Shown here: one piece after another, positions 17,101-28,560 of the stretch
How positions within the stretch are numbered: the first letter of the stretch is position 1
Layout of the letters: every line of letters starts with the position of its first letter
Assembly: GCA_019693395.1 (NCBI GenBank)
Contig: JAAMXP010000217.1
Location: 1 to 41,469, forward strand
Length of the DNA: 41,469 bases
Source of the DNA: Ettlia oleoabundans
Taxonomy: Eukaryota; Chlorophyta; Chlorophyceae; Chlamydomonadales
Direction of reading: 5' to 3'
The notes under the pieces: model-generated
Databases searched by the model: none
What the model saw: only the letters and a program-made list of their open reading frames with translations
What the model was told of the DNA's origin: nothing
Made by a program: the position numbers and the translations under genes

Positions 17101-20100
17101 GTGGGTGGGGTATGAGAAATGGGAGGACATGGGAGGAGGAGGAACACGGGCAATTTTCCTTCAAAATGAATAATGAATAACTGAACACCCAACTGCGCGC
17201 AGCAAAACCATTGCAGAAGACAGATTGCTCAGCTTGCACGCTGCCTGCCCAACCCAGCCACGCCCTCCCACCAACTCACCTGCTGTGTCCCGCCGGAACG
17301 CAGCCCTCGCCGCCGCTTGTGCTGCCGTCTCATCCCGCCCCGCACCACCTTCGCCACCGCTTTCATACCCGCCTGCACCCCCTGCCACCGCACGTGCGCC
17401 GCTGGCGCCAATGGCCGCTGCCAACTCGGGCTCCAAAGGATTGCTCAGCTCAGACAGGCCGGTGGCCATGCGGCTCAGAGCGGCTCCACCGCTGGCTGCG
17501 CTGCCCATCACCGCCGCAGCTGCGCCAGCAGAAGCGGCTGTCGGGGTGCTGACTGCTGGCTTGATCACAGAGGCGCCTGACACCCCCAAATAAGCCTCAA
17601 GGGTTCCCAGGTCCAGCCCAGCAATGGGCTGCCCCTCGGCAGCGGCGCTGGCTGAGGCAGGATGTTGCACCGGCTCAGAGGCAGACAGCACCTGTGGCAG
17701 GGAGTGACGAACAAGATTATTTTGAACGCTTGTTGGTGAAGAGCAGGATGTTGGATGCACCGTGCCAATAGGTGGGCTAAGTCGCCAAGTGGTGCACTCT
17801 TAAGCTAAGCAAAGCACACAAGGGGGAGGAAGACGACTTGGGAGCGCAGGCACAATTCCTCCTGCTTTGCCCCCAGCTTGCCTGCAGCGATGCCTCCTGG
17901 AAGGGCAGCCTGCCAGCTGGCGCCACATCAATCTCAACTAAGCCGCTAACGCTGCCCTCGCCACCCTCTTCATCCACCCCTCCAGCACTGCCAGCTGCCC
18001 TGCCGCCAGTATTGCCCCCACCGCCGGCACCAGCCTCCCGTGCCGCCACCACGTTCCAATCCTCAGTGCTGGCCCGTCCCCCATACAGGCTGCCATCGGT
18101 GGTGCCGTGCACAAACGCGTTTTCATTCAGTGCCATCAGCTGATCAGCCAGGCGCTCCACATCGCGACCACCCTGCAATAGTGGCGGCGGTGGCAAAGCA
18201 TAACAGAGCAGCAGTGCTGCAAATGCCGGGTTGGTGTGCACATCCACACAATCAGGTTGCTCATAGCAGGCCCATCATGGTCATTAAACACACAAGTCAC
18301 CCAGCTAAGCCAGCTGGCAGGAAAGAGAGCGAGCAGAACTGGTTTCTGTTCCAACCTGCCACGACCCCTGAAACAACCTTTATAACTGACTGGTGCACCC
18401 TGTGCAAACACTGCAACCCCACCGCACCCACCACAGGCGCACCCTGCGTGCATGCTCTTGCAATCCCTGGAAGTCCCCCTGGAACACACACAGCGACAGC
18501 AGTTCGGCATGCGCCCCCGCAGCCTCCAGCAGCTGACGAGCGTCCCTGAACCTCCCGTACTGCTGGCAGGTGCGCGCCAGGGCTACCATGCGCCCGTGCA
18601 ACGGGATGCCACGTGGCGGAGGGCTGCGAGCATGGCAGCATGGGGTGCTTGAATGCCAAAGAGCGTAGGTGGGCAAGTATGGGTTACAAGTGAGGTGCAC
18701 ATGTGCACAGTCAGGGCAAATGCCAGCCCAGCTGTGCTGCTCGTCGTGCGTTGCAGGCACAAGCAGTGCAATGGCAGCCCCAGCCCGTCCTGCAGCGGCA
18801 TGCGAGTGCTCACTTTGGGTGGTAGCTGGACTGCTCCCAATCCTGCATCACCAAAGAAAGCAGCGGCTGCCAGTCCCCCGCCGCTGCCTGAAACACAGCC
18901 TTGTGAGCGGTGGTGATGGCGGGGGAGTCGGATCTGCACCAAGTGGGGGGGAGTTGGGTGGGTGGTCTGGTACGTGGGCTAACCGGTGGGTGGGCGTTAG
19001 GCTTATGACAAGACATGGAGATCAGGGTAACGATCACAGAGTAGTAGGGAAGCGCAGGGCACAAAGCAGGAAAGGGATTGGCCGGCCACGGGCGATGCAG
19101 GCAGGCAGGCTGAAGCCTGTTCTGGACGGGCAATGGGGGGGTGCATGCCCGCAGGCCGCCCGCCAGCTGGCCGTCACTCCAATGCAGACACAGACTCCTC
19201 CCAGGCGCACCTGGCCGCCACGGCCGCCGCCACATCAGCAAACCCCGCCGCCGCCAGTCGCTCCAGCACAGCCACCCCCAGCTGTGAGGCATCATAGCTG
19301 GCCACAAGAGTGCGCAGCTCCCGCCGCACCCTGGCTGCACCACCAGGAAGCAGGTGGCGCTGTGCCAGGGAGGCCCAGCCCAGTAGCAGAGGCTGCAGCA
19401 CGCTGATGCCGCGCCCACCAACTTCGACGCGGCCTGCGGCAGCACTGGGGTGGGGGTGGGGTTTTGGGGCGGATGGGGGCATGCAACGCCGGGTTGGCCA
19501 GTGGCTGAGCGGGAAAAGGAATGGTACGGCGTGCCCGCATTGCTGCCATGACTGGCTACTAATCGGCAGCGTACCGCGGCAGGCTGTGAATGCGCTAATC
19601 AATCACCTGTGGGCGATGTGCGCGTGGCGATGAGCAGTCGATCTGCTAGAGCGCCCAGCAAGGCGGGAGGTGCACCCTGCAACAGGCTGCACAGGTGGAC
19701 CACCTTTCCGTCCCAGCACACTTGCAGAACCTGCACATGTTCTTTAGGAAAGGGCGCACCAGGACAGACATGCAGCTTGAAACGTTGTTGGGTGGGTGCA
19801 GGTTGCAGCACCTGAGCGCTGCTCAACATGCCGCCACAGTATTGCCACCCTGCTACTCCCCCACATCGCACCGCTGCACACAGCAGCGTCAGCCACCCCG
19901 TCAAACTTCACTCCCACCTGGCCAGTGCTGGTGGTGAGCAGCAGAGCGGGCCCCATCCAGAGGCAGCTGACGGGCAGCCCCATGTCTGAGGGCACACCAG
20001 CAGAGGCCACAACGCCCAGCCGCTCGTTCAGCAGGAGAAGGCGCTGAGAAGTGAGCACGGCGGCAACCGCAGCAGCCACGCTCGCTGCGCCTGGGCTGCC

Positions 20101-23100
20101 ACAGTGGAAGCTGCCGTCGGCAGGGACCAGCGATTGCCAAGCCACCTGCGGGCACCATTAGCTCTACCGTTTGTGGCAAAAGTTCAGCACACTGCTGTCA
20201 ATCGCGACATGGCGTAATGCCTTGCTGTGCTGGGGCAGCTCAATAGCGCCCAGGTGGGCTGGTCTCTGCCAGCAGCCTGAAGCAGGCATGCATGCAGGGG
20301 CTGGATGCTAGGTGCACAGCATGTAGCCAGGCTGCTGGCTACACAGTCTTCAGAGTCTGCAATAGCTGAACGAGACGTGCGAGAGCAGCATGGAGGCCCG
20401 CCAGACCACCCGCATACCTGCACCAGCGCCTCGCCGCTACGCAGCGCCAGGTTGGTGCGCACTGGCAGCACCCGGCTCTTGTTGGAGTAGGTGACAGCAC
20501 TGGGTGACACCTCAGCCAGGCACAGTCTGCATCCGGGGATTGGGGACGTGAGGTCCCAGTTCTCAACTCAGTTATCGACAGTGTGGTGCTCGGGACAGAT
20601 GTCTAGCGCCAGACCGGCAATCAGCCTGCAACTGAGCTGAACCACAGAGCTGTCACGGGCATGTTGATGTGTATGGCAGCCAGACAGAGCCAGCCCCAGC
20701 CAGGCAGCCCCTCCCCACCCCACCTCCCGCCACTCCACTTACTGGTTGGCCTGCGTGAGCAGCAGCACGAGGCGCGGCGGCTCGAGGCGGCGACGCTCCG
20801 CCGCCTCCCACTCCTGTCGCGCCTCCACCGTCGCGTCGTCCTCGCCAGCATCAGAGTCATCGCTGTCAGCCAAGTCCCGGTCGGCAGGGGGCGGTGGCGG
20901 GGCAGGCGTAGGCGGGGCAGGGATATGCGCCGGCGGGCCTGTGCAAAATGGATGGGATGAGCACCAAGCACCAAGGGTGGGCTCCCAAGCAGACGTGGAG
21001 GGGGGTGAAATGCGATAAAAGTTGCGTGCTTCTGCCACTACTCCTGCAAGCCACGCAGCAATGACCTGCCTGCCTGAGCCGAGCCCACCTGGGTGCACAG
21101 ACGCCACCAGCCCCTCCCTGAGCTCCGCACTGTACAGCGGCTTTGTTGTTGTACCACCGCCACTCAGCTTCCCTGTCTCGTACACAGACAGGCTGCGTCC
21201 CGAGTTGGAAAGAACCACCACCAACTCGTCTTGGGCCCCCACAAACGCGCCGTTAGCACCTGGCAACATCCTGTGCCATGCACATGGCCGGCAGGAGAAA
21301 GGCATGGGCGAGACAGCAAACGGAACAGAGCATAATGCAACAACGAAGGCAAACCGTGGCAAAGCACATTGTGGTGGCAAGGTGCATCGCCAATGGGAAG
21401 GTGCTACGCTGCTTTAAAACAAGATGGAGTCATGGTGAGACTGCAGCCAGCCAGCCAGCTGCTGCCCAACCAACTGCGAGATTTCCCAGCAATTCCCATG
21501 CCAGGCAGTAAAACGCAGATTGTTGCTGGCTGCTATCATTGGTTTTTAGGTGGCCGGTGTTACCAGCCACAGCCACAGCCGCCACGCACCACTGGCCGGT
21601 TGTGAGGGCTGCCTCGCTATCTGTAACCAGTGAGAACTCGCACTGACCCGGTCCCAGCGGGCTGCCTTCACGCTTACGCGACAGCACCTGCACAACGACG
21701 GTACGCAGCTCTGAGACCTGGCGGGTGTGGAGATATAGAGGTGGCTGCTCAGGTGATGCAGTGACAGACACAAGCCAGCCCTGTTCCCTCCCCAAATGGT
21801 ATCGATTGCATGCGCTCCCACCTTTGTGAATGCCAACCAGGCCGACTGCTTGGCTGAGCGCACCGCTCGCACCAGGCGCCGCTCCTGGCCCGCCGCATTC
21901 ACTGCCGGCAGGACAAGGCAATCGCTGAGCATCCCGTGTGTGAGGTCGTAGTTGCACACACGGTCGGCGCTGCGGGCAGCACACACCAGGCAGCGCAGCA
22001 TGACATGGCGGAGCAAAACATTGGTGGCAAGTCGCGGGCGCTGGGATGCAGACGGGAGTTGAAAATGCAAAAAAAGCCAGACCTTGGGATCACCAGGCAC
22101 AAGGAAGACGGCAATCCCGCACACAGCCGGTGGCAGTTACGGATCCCAACGGCAAGCAGCGCCCCACCTGATGACATGGGCATAGCGTGGGAAGCGCAGC
22201 TTGCTGACCATGCTGTCCTCACTGCGGGCTGTCCAGAAACCCAATGCTGCACAAGGGGATGAGCGGCAGAATCAGGACATCGAAGCAACCAAGGGCAGCA
22301 TAGGGCTGCCTGTCAACCAAACACCAGGCAGGCGAAGGAATGTGAAGAAAGGCGTTGGAGCCTTGCAGAAAGCAGGGAGAGGCAGTGTTTGGCCAGCGCC
22401 AGGAGTGCAGCACCCATCGCACCAGTGTGCATGGGGGAGCGAGGCGGCGCTCCAACCACATCAGTGCCATCCACCAGGTGCAGCAGTGGTAGGCGTTGGT
22501 GTGCCGCCTCCGTCTCCCGGCCCCTCAGCGCGGTGGACACAGCGATGTAGCCGGAGGGTGGGTGGAAATGCAGCCGGGTGATGATGTTCTCACCGGTCAC
22601 ATCTGCATTTGCATGAGCAGAAGTCATGACCAGAGTTGTGCATCAGTACCCGGAACTAGAAGCTCACATCACCCCATCCAGCTGCAAGAGAGCAGAGACA
22701 TGCTCATGTACTGCACAGCAGGGTTGGAGCGACTGAATAGGAACCCATTCCGCAGCACCTGGCCCACCTGCCAGCGCCGCCTTGCCCACGATGCTTTGCA
22801 TCGCGTCCCACACCATGCCCGGTGCAGCCACTGTGGGCACCACCTGCAGCTCCCGGCTGTCCCCCAGCAGCTCATACGCCTGCACCTGCACGTTGCCGCT
22901 GGCATGCCGGGCAGCAGCGCATAGCAAGCTGTTGCGTAGCAGGCCCACACCACAGATGATGGAGCCAGGGCCAAAGGTGAGCGTGCCCAGCAGACGCGGC
23001 TCCTGCCTGCACCAGGAAAAACCAACTCACGGAGGGGGGATGTAAAGCCAGCAGCCAAAAGAGAGCAGCAAGGTCTAAGGTGGGGCTCTCTGCTACCTCA

Positions 23101-23915
23101 ACAACTATGCAATGAAGCTAGCCAGGACCTGGCAAGCCACAAGCAAATCTGCCAACAGCTGTCAGCCCAGGACACCACTCCTGTCCCTTGCCTTTACCGT
23201 GGCTTACCTGGGCGGCACTTCCAGGACGCGCACGCCGCTGCCTGCCGCCTCAACCGCCAGCAAAGCAGCTCCTGGTGCGATGGGGTGTGGCCAGGCATGC
23301 ACGGCCACACGCTCCGCCGCAGTGTCAATGCCGGCGATGGGCAGGGAGTAGACTGCAGAAAGGGCGGCACCTGACACTGCGCACACCTGCAGCGTGCCAT
23401 CTGACAGCAGTACAAACAGTATGCCGCGCTCTGCAAGCAGAAAGGGAATGCATGGACAAACCTCGATGACAGGCACAAGTGAATGTACCCTGCTGCAGGC
23501 ACTGAGCAGCCAAGTACACAAGCTATTTGCTCACTGCTTAACTTCTGCGACCCAATGCTCATCAAGAAAGCATTCTCCACTCCCCGCCACGTCACAATGC
23601 GCCAACAGTTCCCCATCATCCAGCCAAGGTCAGCCGGGCGGGTAATCACACTCACCTGATGGATGCACTCCCAAGCCAACTATCGGCTTCTTGTTCTCTG
23701 TCTTAAGCTTTATGCCCGGCACAAATTCCCGGTCCAGCTTGCCGCCTGAAACAGCAGCACACAATTAAAAACTGAGTAGGCACACAACACTGTGCATCAA
23801 GGGTGTTAACGGTTGTGTCCTTGCTTGCAATTCTACTTTGGTGCAGGATGCAATTGGGCACCATGTGGTGTGTGTGCCGGCCCCTGCTGCAGCACCTTCC
23901 TGTGCCACAGGATCT

Positions 23916-24000
<85 letters not shown>

Positions 24001-25115
24001 GCATCTGCGGGCAGCGATAAATGAGGAAGACGCCAGCATCCCAGCACCTTTGGGCAAATCCACAGGAGCGGTGTTGACCATACGCACAGTGTTCTTGCCC
24101 AGTGGCGTCCAATACACAATAGGGTGCTGGCCCTATAGCAAAGGTGCCCACAGAAGAGGTTTAGCACCAACCCGTGAACACCACCACTAGCAGCATCCTG
24201 CATCTCCTGATAAGGTGGAACGCTTACTGCTTGAGCACCGCAACAGCAGGCAACGTGTCAGAAGGCTGTGCAGCAGCAGCCCGCCACACAGAAGTTGCGG
24301 CATCCCACCACTGCATCTTGCCCACCGAACAATTGCTGGGTGTGCCAGCCTTGTAGAAGGAACAGTCTGCCTTCCGCTGCCAAGCCAGCACGTGGGAAAG
24401 GGTACGGTTGTGCACTTACCGCTGACACCGCCAGCAACCCTGCCGCCAGCTTCTTGCCGGCATACTTCGGATCCGGGCCCAGCACCACGCGTCGCTTCCA
24501 GCTGGTGGTGCTCCAGGCATAGATGCCGCGCTCCTGCCAGCCAGCCAGCACAGAAGTCAAGCCAAGTAAGACGCACAGCTGCGCAACAGGCTGCCGAGCT
24601 TACACGCTTGCTGGAAGAACACCAAGCTGTACGTCAACAGCAGTAGGCAGCGACGCTCTCCGCAAAAGTCTGCTGCCACCAACACCCCATCGGTCTGGGC
24701 TGCAACTGCCATCGCGCTGCCGCTGCCACACCTTGGTCAGGAGAACCACAGACGTGCCATTGGGAGTATACGTTACACGCAGCGGTGTGCCTGTAGCCTC
24801 CACCAAGTTGCGTCGTGCTCCGGACACTGCGTCATACTCCACTAGTGCTGCGGTTGAGGCGGTCAGGAGGCGCTGCCGGGTAGGGTGCCAGGCCAACAGG
24901 CTGGCGCCCTTGAACTTCACTCCCTGCACCCAGCAGCCGCCGTACGCGGTGAGAAAGGAGAAGGACGGCCGTCCGACAATGGTGCACGCAGGGAGGCCAC
25001 CTACCGGTAGCGAGCCATCGAGGGGTGTCGAAGCCTGCAGCCCAACGGCATGGGGCAGCAGTCCCTCCTCCTCGACCGGCTGCTGCTGCGGTTGCTGCGG
25101 CTGTGCGCGTCTCAT
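14190..25115 (-). CDS. TWD40-1: TPLATE/TSET complex beta-propeller subunit, TWD40-1 type
   Basis: This is a membrane-trafficking adaptor subunit, inferred to act in clathrin-mediated endocytosis as in plants. About 25 exons give roughly 1,600-1,700 residues. Phase-consistent exons (leftward): 24732-25115, 24420-24533, 24048-24132, 23656-23745, 23208-23430, 22768-23006, about 22430-22602, 22168-22246, 21822-21969, 21590-21717, 21089-21270, 20743-20938, 20418-20526, 19918-20145, 19607-19730, about 19200-19433, 18814-18899, 18443-18623, 17882-18172, 17280-17691, about 16810-16920, 16481-16616, 14901-15799, 14554-14651, 14190-14320. The N-terminus is a beta-propeller (LLAWHPTRQRLLTAS, KKPIVGLGVHPSG, LFVLLSDGTLQVC). 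The middle matches plant TWD40-1 by recall: VLTSQRLLLLNERLGVVAS, LWMGPALLLTTSTGQ, CWDGKVVHLC, LADRLLIAT. An alpha-solenoid follows (CQQYGRFRDARQLLEAAG), then a disordered DPF-rich stretch and helical repeats ending RYAVDMNMAARNYGYAADQL. The start is uncertain: an ATG at 25115, or an ATG at 25308 spliced to 24923. The joins near 19200 and 16800 are unresolved. Confidence 0.75.
16708..16747 (+). repeat. Short (GGCA)n-rich tract in an intron
   Basis: Imperfect GGCA units (read on the plus strand) lie within an intron of the TWD40-type gene, between the acidic exon ending near 16810 and the exon at 16481-16616. Confidence 0.7.
17692..17881 (-). other. Probable GC-AG intron in the TWD40-type gene
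   Basis: The exon ending at 17882 finishes CTGCAG followed by GCAAGC, which fits the usual GC-donor consensus AG|GCAAG. The acceptor at 17692-17693 (CACAG) restores phase 0 into VLSASEPVQHP. No GT donor near the end gives phase 0 with a sensible reading. Confidence 0.6.
23918..23998 (+). repeat. (AC)40 dinucleotide microsatellite
   Basis: About 40 uninterrupted AC units lie in the intron between the exons at 24048-24132 and 23656-23745 of the TWD40-type gene. It is the longest simple repeat in the window. Read as protein in either direction it gives Thr-His or Cys-Val runs, which are artefacts. Confidence 0.98.
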
Positions 25116-25639
25116 CCCTCACCCCGCTGGGGGGAGTGAGTCGGACGCTGATCTGTTGTGAGCTCTGGAGCAAAAGTTGCTGGAACGCAAGCTTAGCGGG
25201 TGCAGACTTGGAATGGGGAGTGATCTTAACATGTCCTGCTGGTCAGCGCCAGCCGGGAGGAGTTGCCGCCACCTGGCCTGCAGTGCGCCGTGCCGGTTTG
25301 CTACTCATATAATTTTTGAACTGTTGTGCTGTTGATGCTTTGCCAAAATTACAGACAGCAACGGGCTAAAGTGCTCAGTTGGCTGTCCACATTTCTACCC
25401 AACCCTTACTGCCCTCCTTCAAAATCACCCTGCATCGACCGCTGGTGCTTGAATTGCACAACCACCATCACATAGCAGCCGTCTGTAAAACCTCGCCACA
25501 CAATTTTTGCATGTCGAAAAGGGTGAAACGGATGGGGTTTGTCTTGGAGAATGCATGCTTGTAACCCTAGCAGGAGCTAGTGGGTTATGCATGTAATCTT
25601 GATTAAAAACCATATGTATGTGATTCTTAATGCGACCAA

Positions 25640-26830
25640 AAAACATGAAATCTGCAAATCACGCTTGGGTCAACCCAAAATATATTAAAGAGCGCTGCAA
25701 GGCAATAGGCTTTTGGGGCAACAAGGACCATTAGCTTGACAGGGGGTCTCCTCACTAAATGAGGGGCTCGTAGCCAGGCCGGACAGGGCCCTGCTTCCCA
25801 TATGTCTACCGTCAATGGTCGCACCACGGTCGGTATGCCCAGCAAAGCACCTGCAGAAGCAGTTACCAGCAGGACAACTTGCCCCGAGCACAGAATGTCA
25901 ATCGGGCTTACTTGCAAGGCGTCCCACGCGTCGCCGGAAAGCCAGTACAGCAGGGAGCCAGCAACCTGCAGCAGCAAAACCGCAACTCTTACAGGGCATC
26001 TTATGCGCAGCATGCAGCCACCTCCCAAGTGGAGTTTGCGTGGCCTGGATGTGCAGGCAGCTGGACAGGGCATAGGATACATCTCACCGCGCATAGTTGA
26101 ACGCCTTCATGTAGAGGCAGATGGCTTGGACCAGCATGCCACACCCCAAAGTGCCAGCATTGCCTTGTGGTTGGCAATCAGCATGCGCAGCAGGTACATG
26201 TGGGTAGGTACACAAACAGGCCGGCACGACTTGTCCGCAATTGACTGACAGGGTTTGCATAATCTAGCAGCTTACACGCAACGAACAGCACATGGAAGCG
26301 CGACGTGTGGGATGCATCTGTCAGCTGAGTGCTGGGGCATGCAATTGTGCAGGTTTGCTCCACTGTATGGCTTGTTGCCTGTCAGGCTAGCACTGCACAC
26401 CTTCCAAAAAGCAAAGGCGTGCTTCTGCATGAGTAAGAATGCGCAGGGCCGATGCGGAGCTGCAGCGTTGCACTTGGCAGCAAGCAAGTGCATGCACACT
26501 CAACAAGGCAAAGCAGGCAGAAAAGGTTAAGAGTTCTGCAGCAGGGCAGCGAATGCATACATTGGCAGACCCGCCAGGCAGGCAGCACCCCTTTGTGTCC
26601 ATTCTGTTGCATAACGCAGCCAGCTGTCCGCCACACACCAACACCATGTCGTGCCAGATGGAGTAGGTCTTGAGCGCGCTAGCCTGCATGACCGCCAGCG
26701 CCAGCCCAACCAGCCCCAAGCGGAGCAATCTCTCCTACAGGCCCAGCTGCTTCTCCACGCACAGGGTGGCAATGAGCAGGTACAACCCGCTGACACAGGC
26801 CGCCAGGTTGTCATGGTGGCACCAGTGTTG
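25640..26830 (-). pseudogene. Possible multi-span membrane protein gene, broken or not resolved
   Basis: Minus-strand frames give hydrophobic, segment-like stretches in succession: LAACVSGLYLLIATLCVEKQ, then a TAG at 26735-26737 in the same frame, then RLLRLGLVGLALAVMQASAL, then GLPMYAFAALLQN ending in TAA. Farther left are GMLVQAICLYMKAFNYA, with a GTGAG donor, and VAGSLLYWLSGDAWDALQ, with a GTAAGC donor. The alternation of hydrophobic helices with short polar loops suggests a polytopic membrane protein. The in-frame stops and missing joins suggest decay, or exons I could not delimit. No family is recognised. Confidence 0.3.
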
Positions 26831-27338
26831 TGCGCTCAGTCGGTGTGTGCAAGGTCATGTGGTCAGCAGCTGCTTCAAGCTGCAACCTCGGACCTTGACC
26901 AGCACCTGCTGCACTGCCGAACCTTCAAGTGTGCTTCTCAAACAGGCGAAGCGATTTATCCAGCAAACGGCATATGGACTTGAGCGGAGTTCTAGTGCAA
27001 CGCTCAACCCAGAACACCCTGTGCGATGAGCCTCTAATCAAGCCCGGGTGGCACTTCGTCTACGGGAGCAAAGCCCCAGAAAGCAAAGCGAATTCTGTTA
27101 TGATTGTTTCCCGCTCCCATGGCATGCGCATGGGACCCAGGGTTGGCCAGCGGGGCTCTTCTGCAACCATCACTACATGATGTACCGCCGCACGGACACT
27201 AGTAGGTCTGGTCAAATCTGCACACCCTTTTCCCTTAGCCAAATTGGATTTGCACACAGTCCAGTAGCACCTATACTAAATTGTGTAAGTGGGCCTTGCA
27301 CACTTACAAAACATGATACTACCCACATTAGCTAGGTG

Positions 27339-27358
27339 CTTCTTTGTGTGCAAAGAAG
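27339..27358 (+). other. Perfect 8-bp stem-loop
   Basis: CTTCTTTG and CAAAGAAG are exact inverse complements separated by TGTG. No T-run or neighbouring gene gives it a clear job, so it may be chance. Confidence 0.5.
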
Positions 27359-27386
27359 GTGAATATCTTAATCGGTGCAAAATGAA

Positions 27387-27404
27387 TGACTGACTGACTG
27401 ACTG
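27387..27404 (+). repeat. Short (TGAC)4 tetranucleotide repeat
   Basis: Four and a half TGAC units stand in non-coding sequence just after the stem-loop. Confidence 0.9.
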
Positions 27405-27989
27405 TTACACCCCTGTACTCGAGTCGACATCCACATGAATGAAAGCTGGCTGGAGGGCCTTGACCGAAGGATCCCACCTGTGGTGCCCAGCTGGGAAGAG
27501 ATGGAAAGTTGGAGTGGTGGGAGAGACATGGCACCAGAGACACACCAGGAGAAAAAGGGGGAAAAGCAGGGGATGGCAGGATGAAGGTGGGAATGAGGGT
27601 TTAGGGGGGTGGAGCGGAGGGGGGTGGAGATATGTGGCAGTTGAGGGGTGTAACGGTGAGGTGAGCACGCCAGGCCTACGTGTCCCTGGCAGGAAGCCAA
27701 AACCCTCAAAAAGCTTCCCAAAGTCAGATTAATGTGCAGAAATGTGTGATTCTCAATAATCCCCACCTTTCTTTGTATTGTGTGCCGGCGCAACTGGCAG
27801 GGCAACCCTGCCCAGGCTCCAGACCATTGCAGACCGCTTGCTGTCGCCTCCCTTTCACATCTGCAGTGCAGACTGGCCTCTGTGGCAAGCCTAACACAGC
27901 GCCGGTCCTGCTCCGTGACGCCTCGGCGCGGCAGGCTCGCGGGTCATGTGCTAAGAAAGCCAATATTCGGATAAAGTGCCACCAGGAAA

Positions 27990-28560
27990 CCTTCGCGAAT
28001 GTACGGCGCCGGCGGGAGGCTGCACAGCAGGTGCGCAAGGGCAAATGAAACCATGGGTTCAACCCAGCGGGACAGATGAACTGGAGGGGTGAGGGGCGGG
28101 GAATCCCGAGTAGTAAAGAAAGGCAGTGGCGCGATAGGGAAGAGCTCCTGCCCGGCTGAGCAGCGGAGGATGGCTGCTGCTACCCACCCAAGTTGCCGTG
28201 GACACCTCATGACTCTCTCCATGTCCGCTACTCTGCCACCGCTACTCTGCCATTGATGGCTTTTCGCCAGCGGCAGCAACCTGGCTGTCCAACTCTCTTG
28301 GTGCTGCCGCTGCGTGCTTGCCGCCTGTCGCCCGCTGCCGCCCATCACACCGGTGCTATGCCTGGCGCTCTTGACACCGCGCTGTGTCAAGTGCCCGACT
28401 AGCAGCACACACAGCGTCCAAGCCGTCACTTCACGCGCCAGCTGCCACCGTGGCCCTGCCAGACGCCACTGCGCCATCCTTGCCCGGCTGCTGGCAAGGA
28501 GGGCCATGGTGCGCATGCGCCGTGCCTATGCCTTGTAGCGCTGCCCCCTGCAGGCATCGA
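27990..28560 (-). pseudogene. Second hydrophobic minus-strand trace with an in-frame stop
   Basis: A frame continuing for about 190 codons contains MRTMALLASSRARMAQWRLA, then LAREVTAWTLCVLLVGHL and, near its end, EPMVSFALAHLLCSLPPAP and EGFLVALYPNIGFLS. A TAG at 28526-28528 interrupts the same frame just before the first of these. The pieces look like membrane helices but contain long non-hydrophobic filler, so parts may be intron. I recognise no family. Confidence 0.2.

Noticed and set aside
23703..24203. Open frames on both strands made of Cys-Val or Thr-His runs
   Set aside because: They are translations of the (AC)40 microsatellite and adjoining intron; the flanking exons of the TWD40-type gene are explained in another frame.
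24600..24732. Continuation of the first TWD40 exon to a stop at 24600
   Set aside because: Beyond TPNGTSVVLLTK the frame loses similarity, while splicing at 24732 to the exon at 24533 restores it (ERGIYAWSTTSW).
14190..25115. Calling this gene TASH3, the SH3-containing TPLATE subunit
   Set aside because: No SH3 domain is visible, and the propeller plus C-terminal repeat features fit the TWD40-type subunit instead.
25640..26830. An MBOAT/DGAT-type acyltransferase
   Set aside because: The helices and an FW-containing piece were suggestive, but the order of elements is wrong and no catalytic motif was found.
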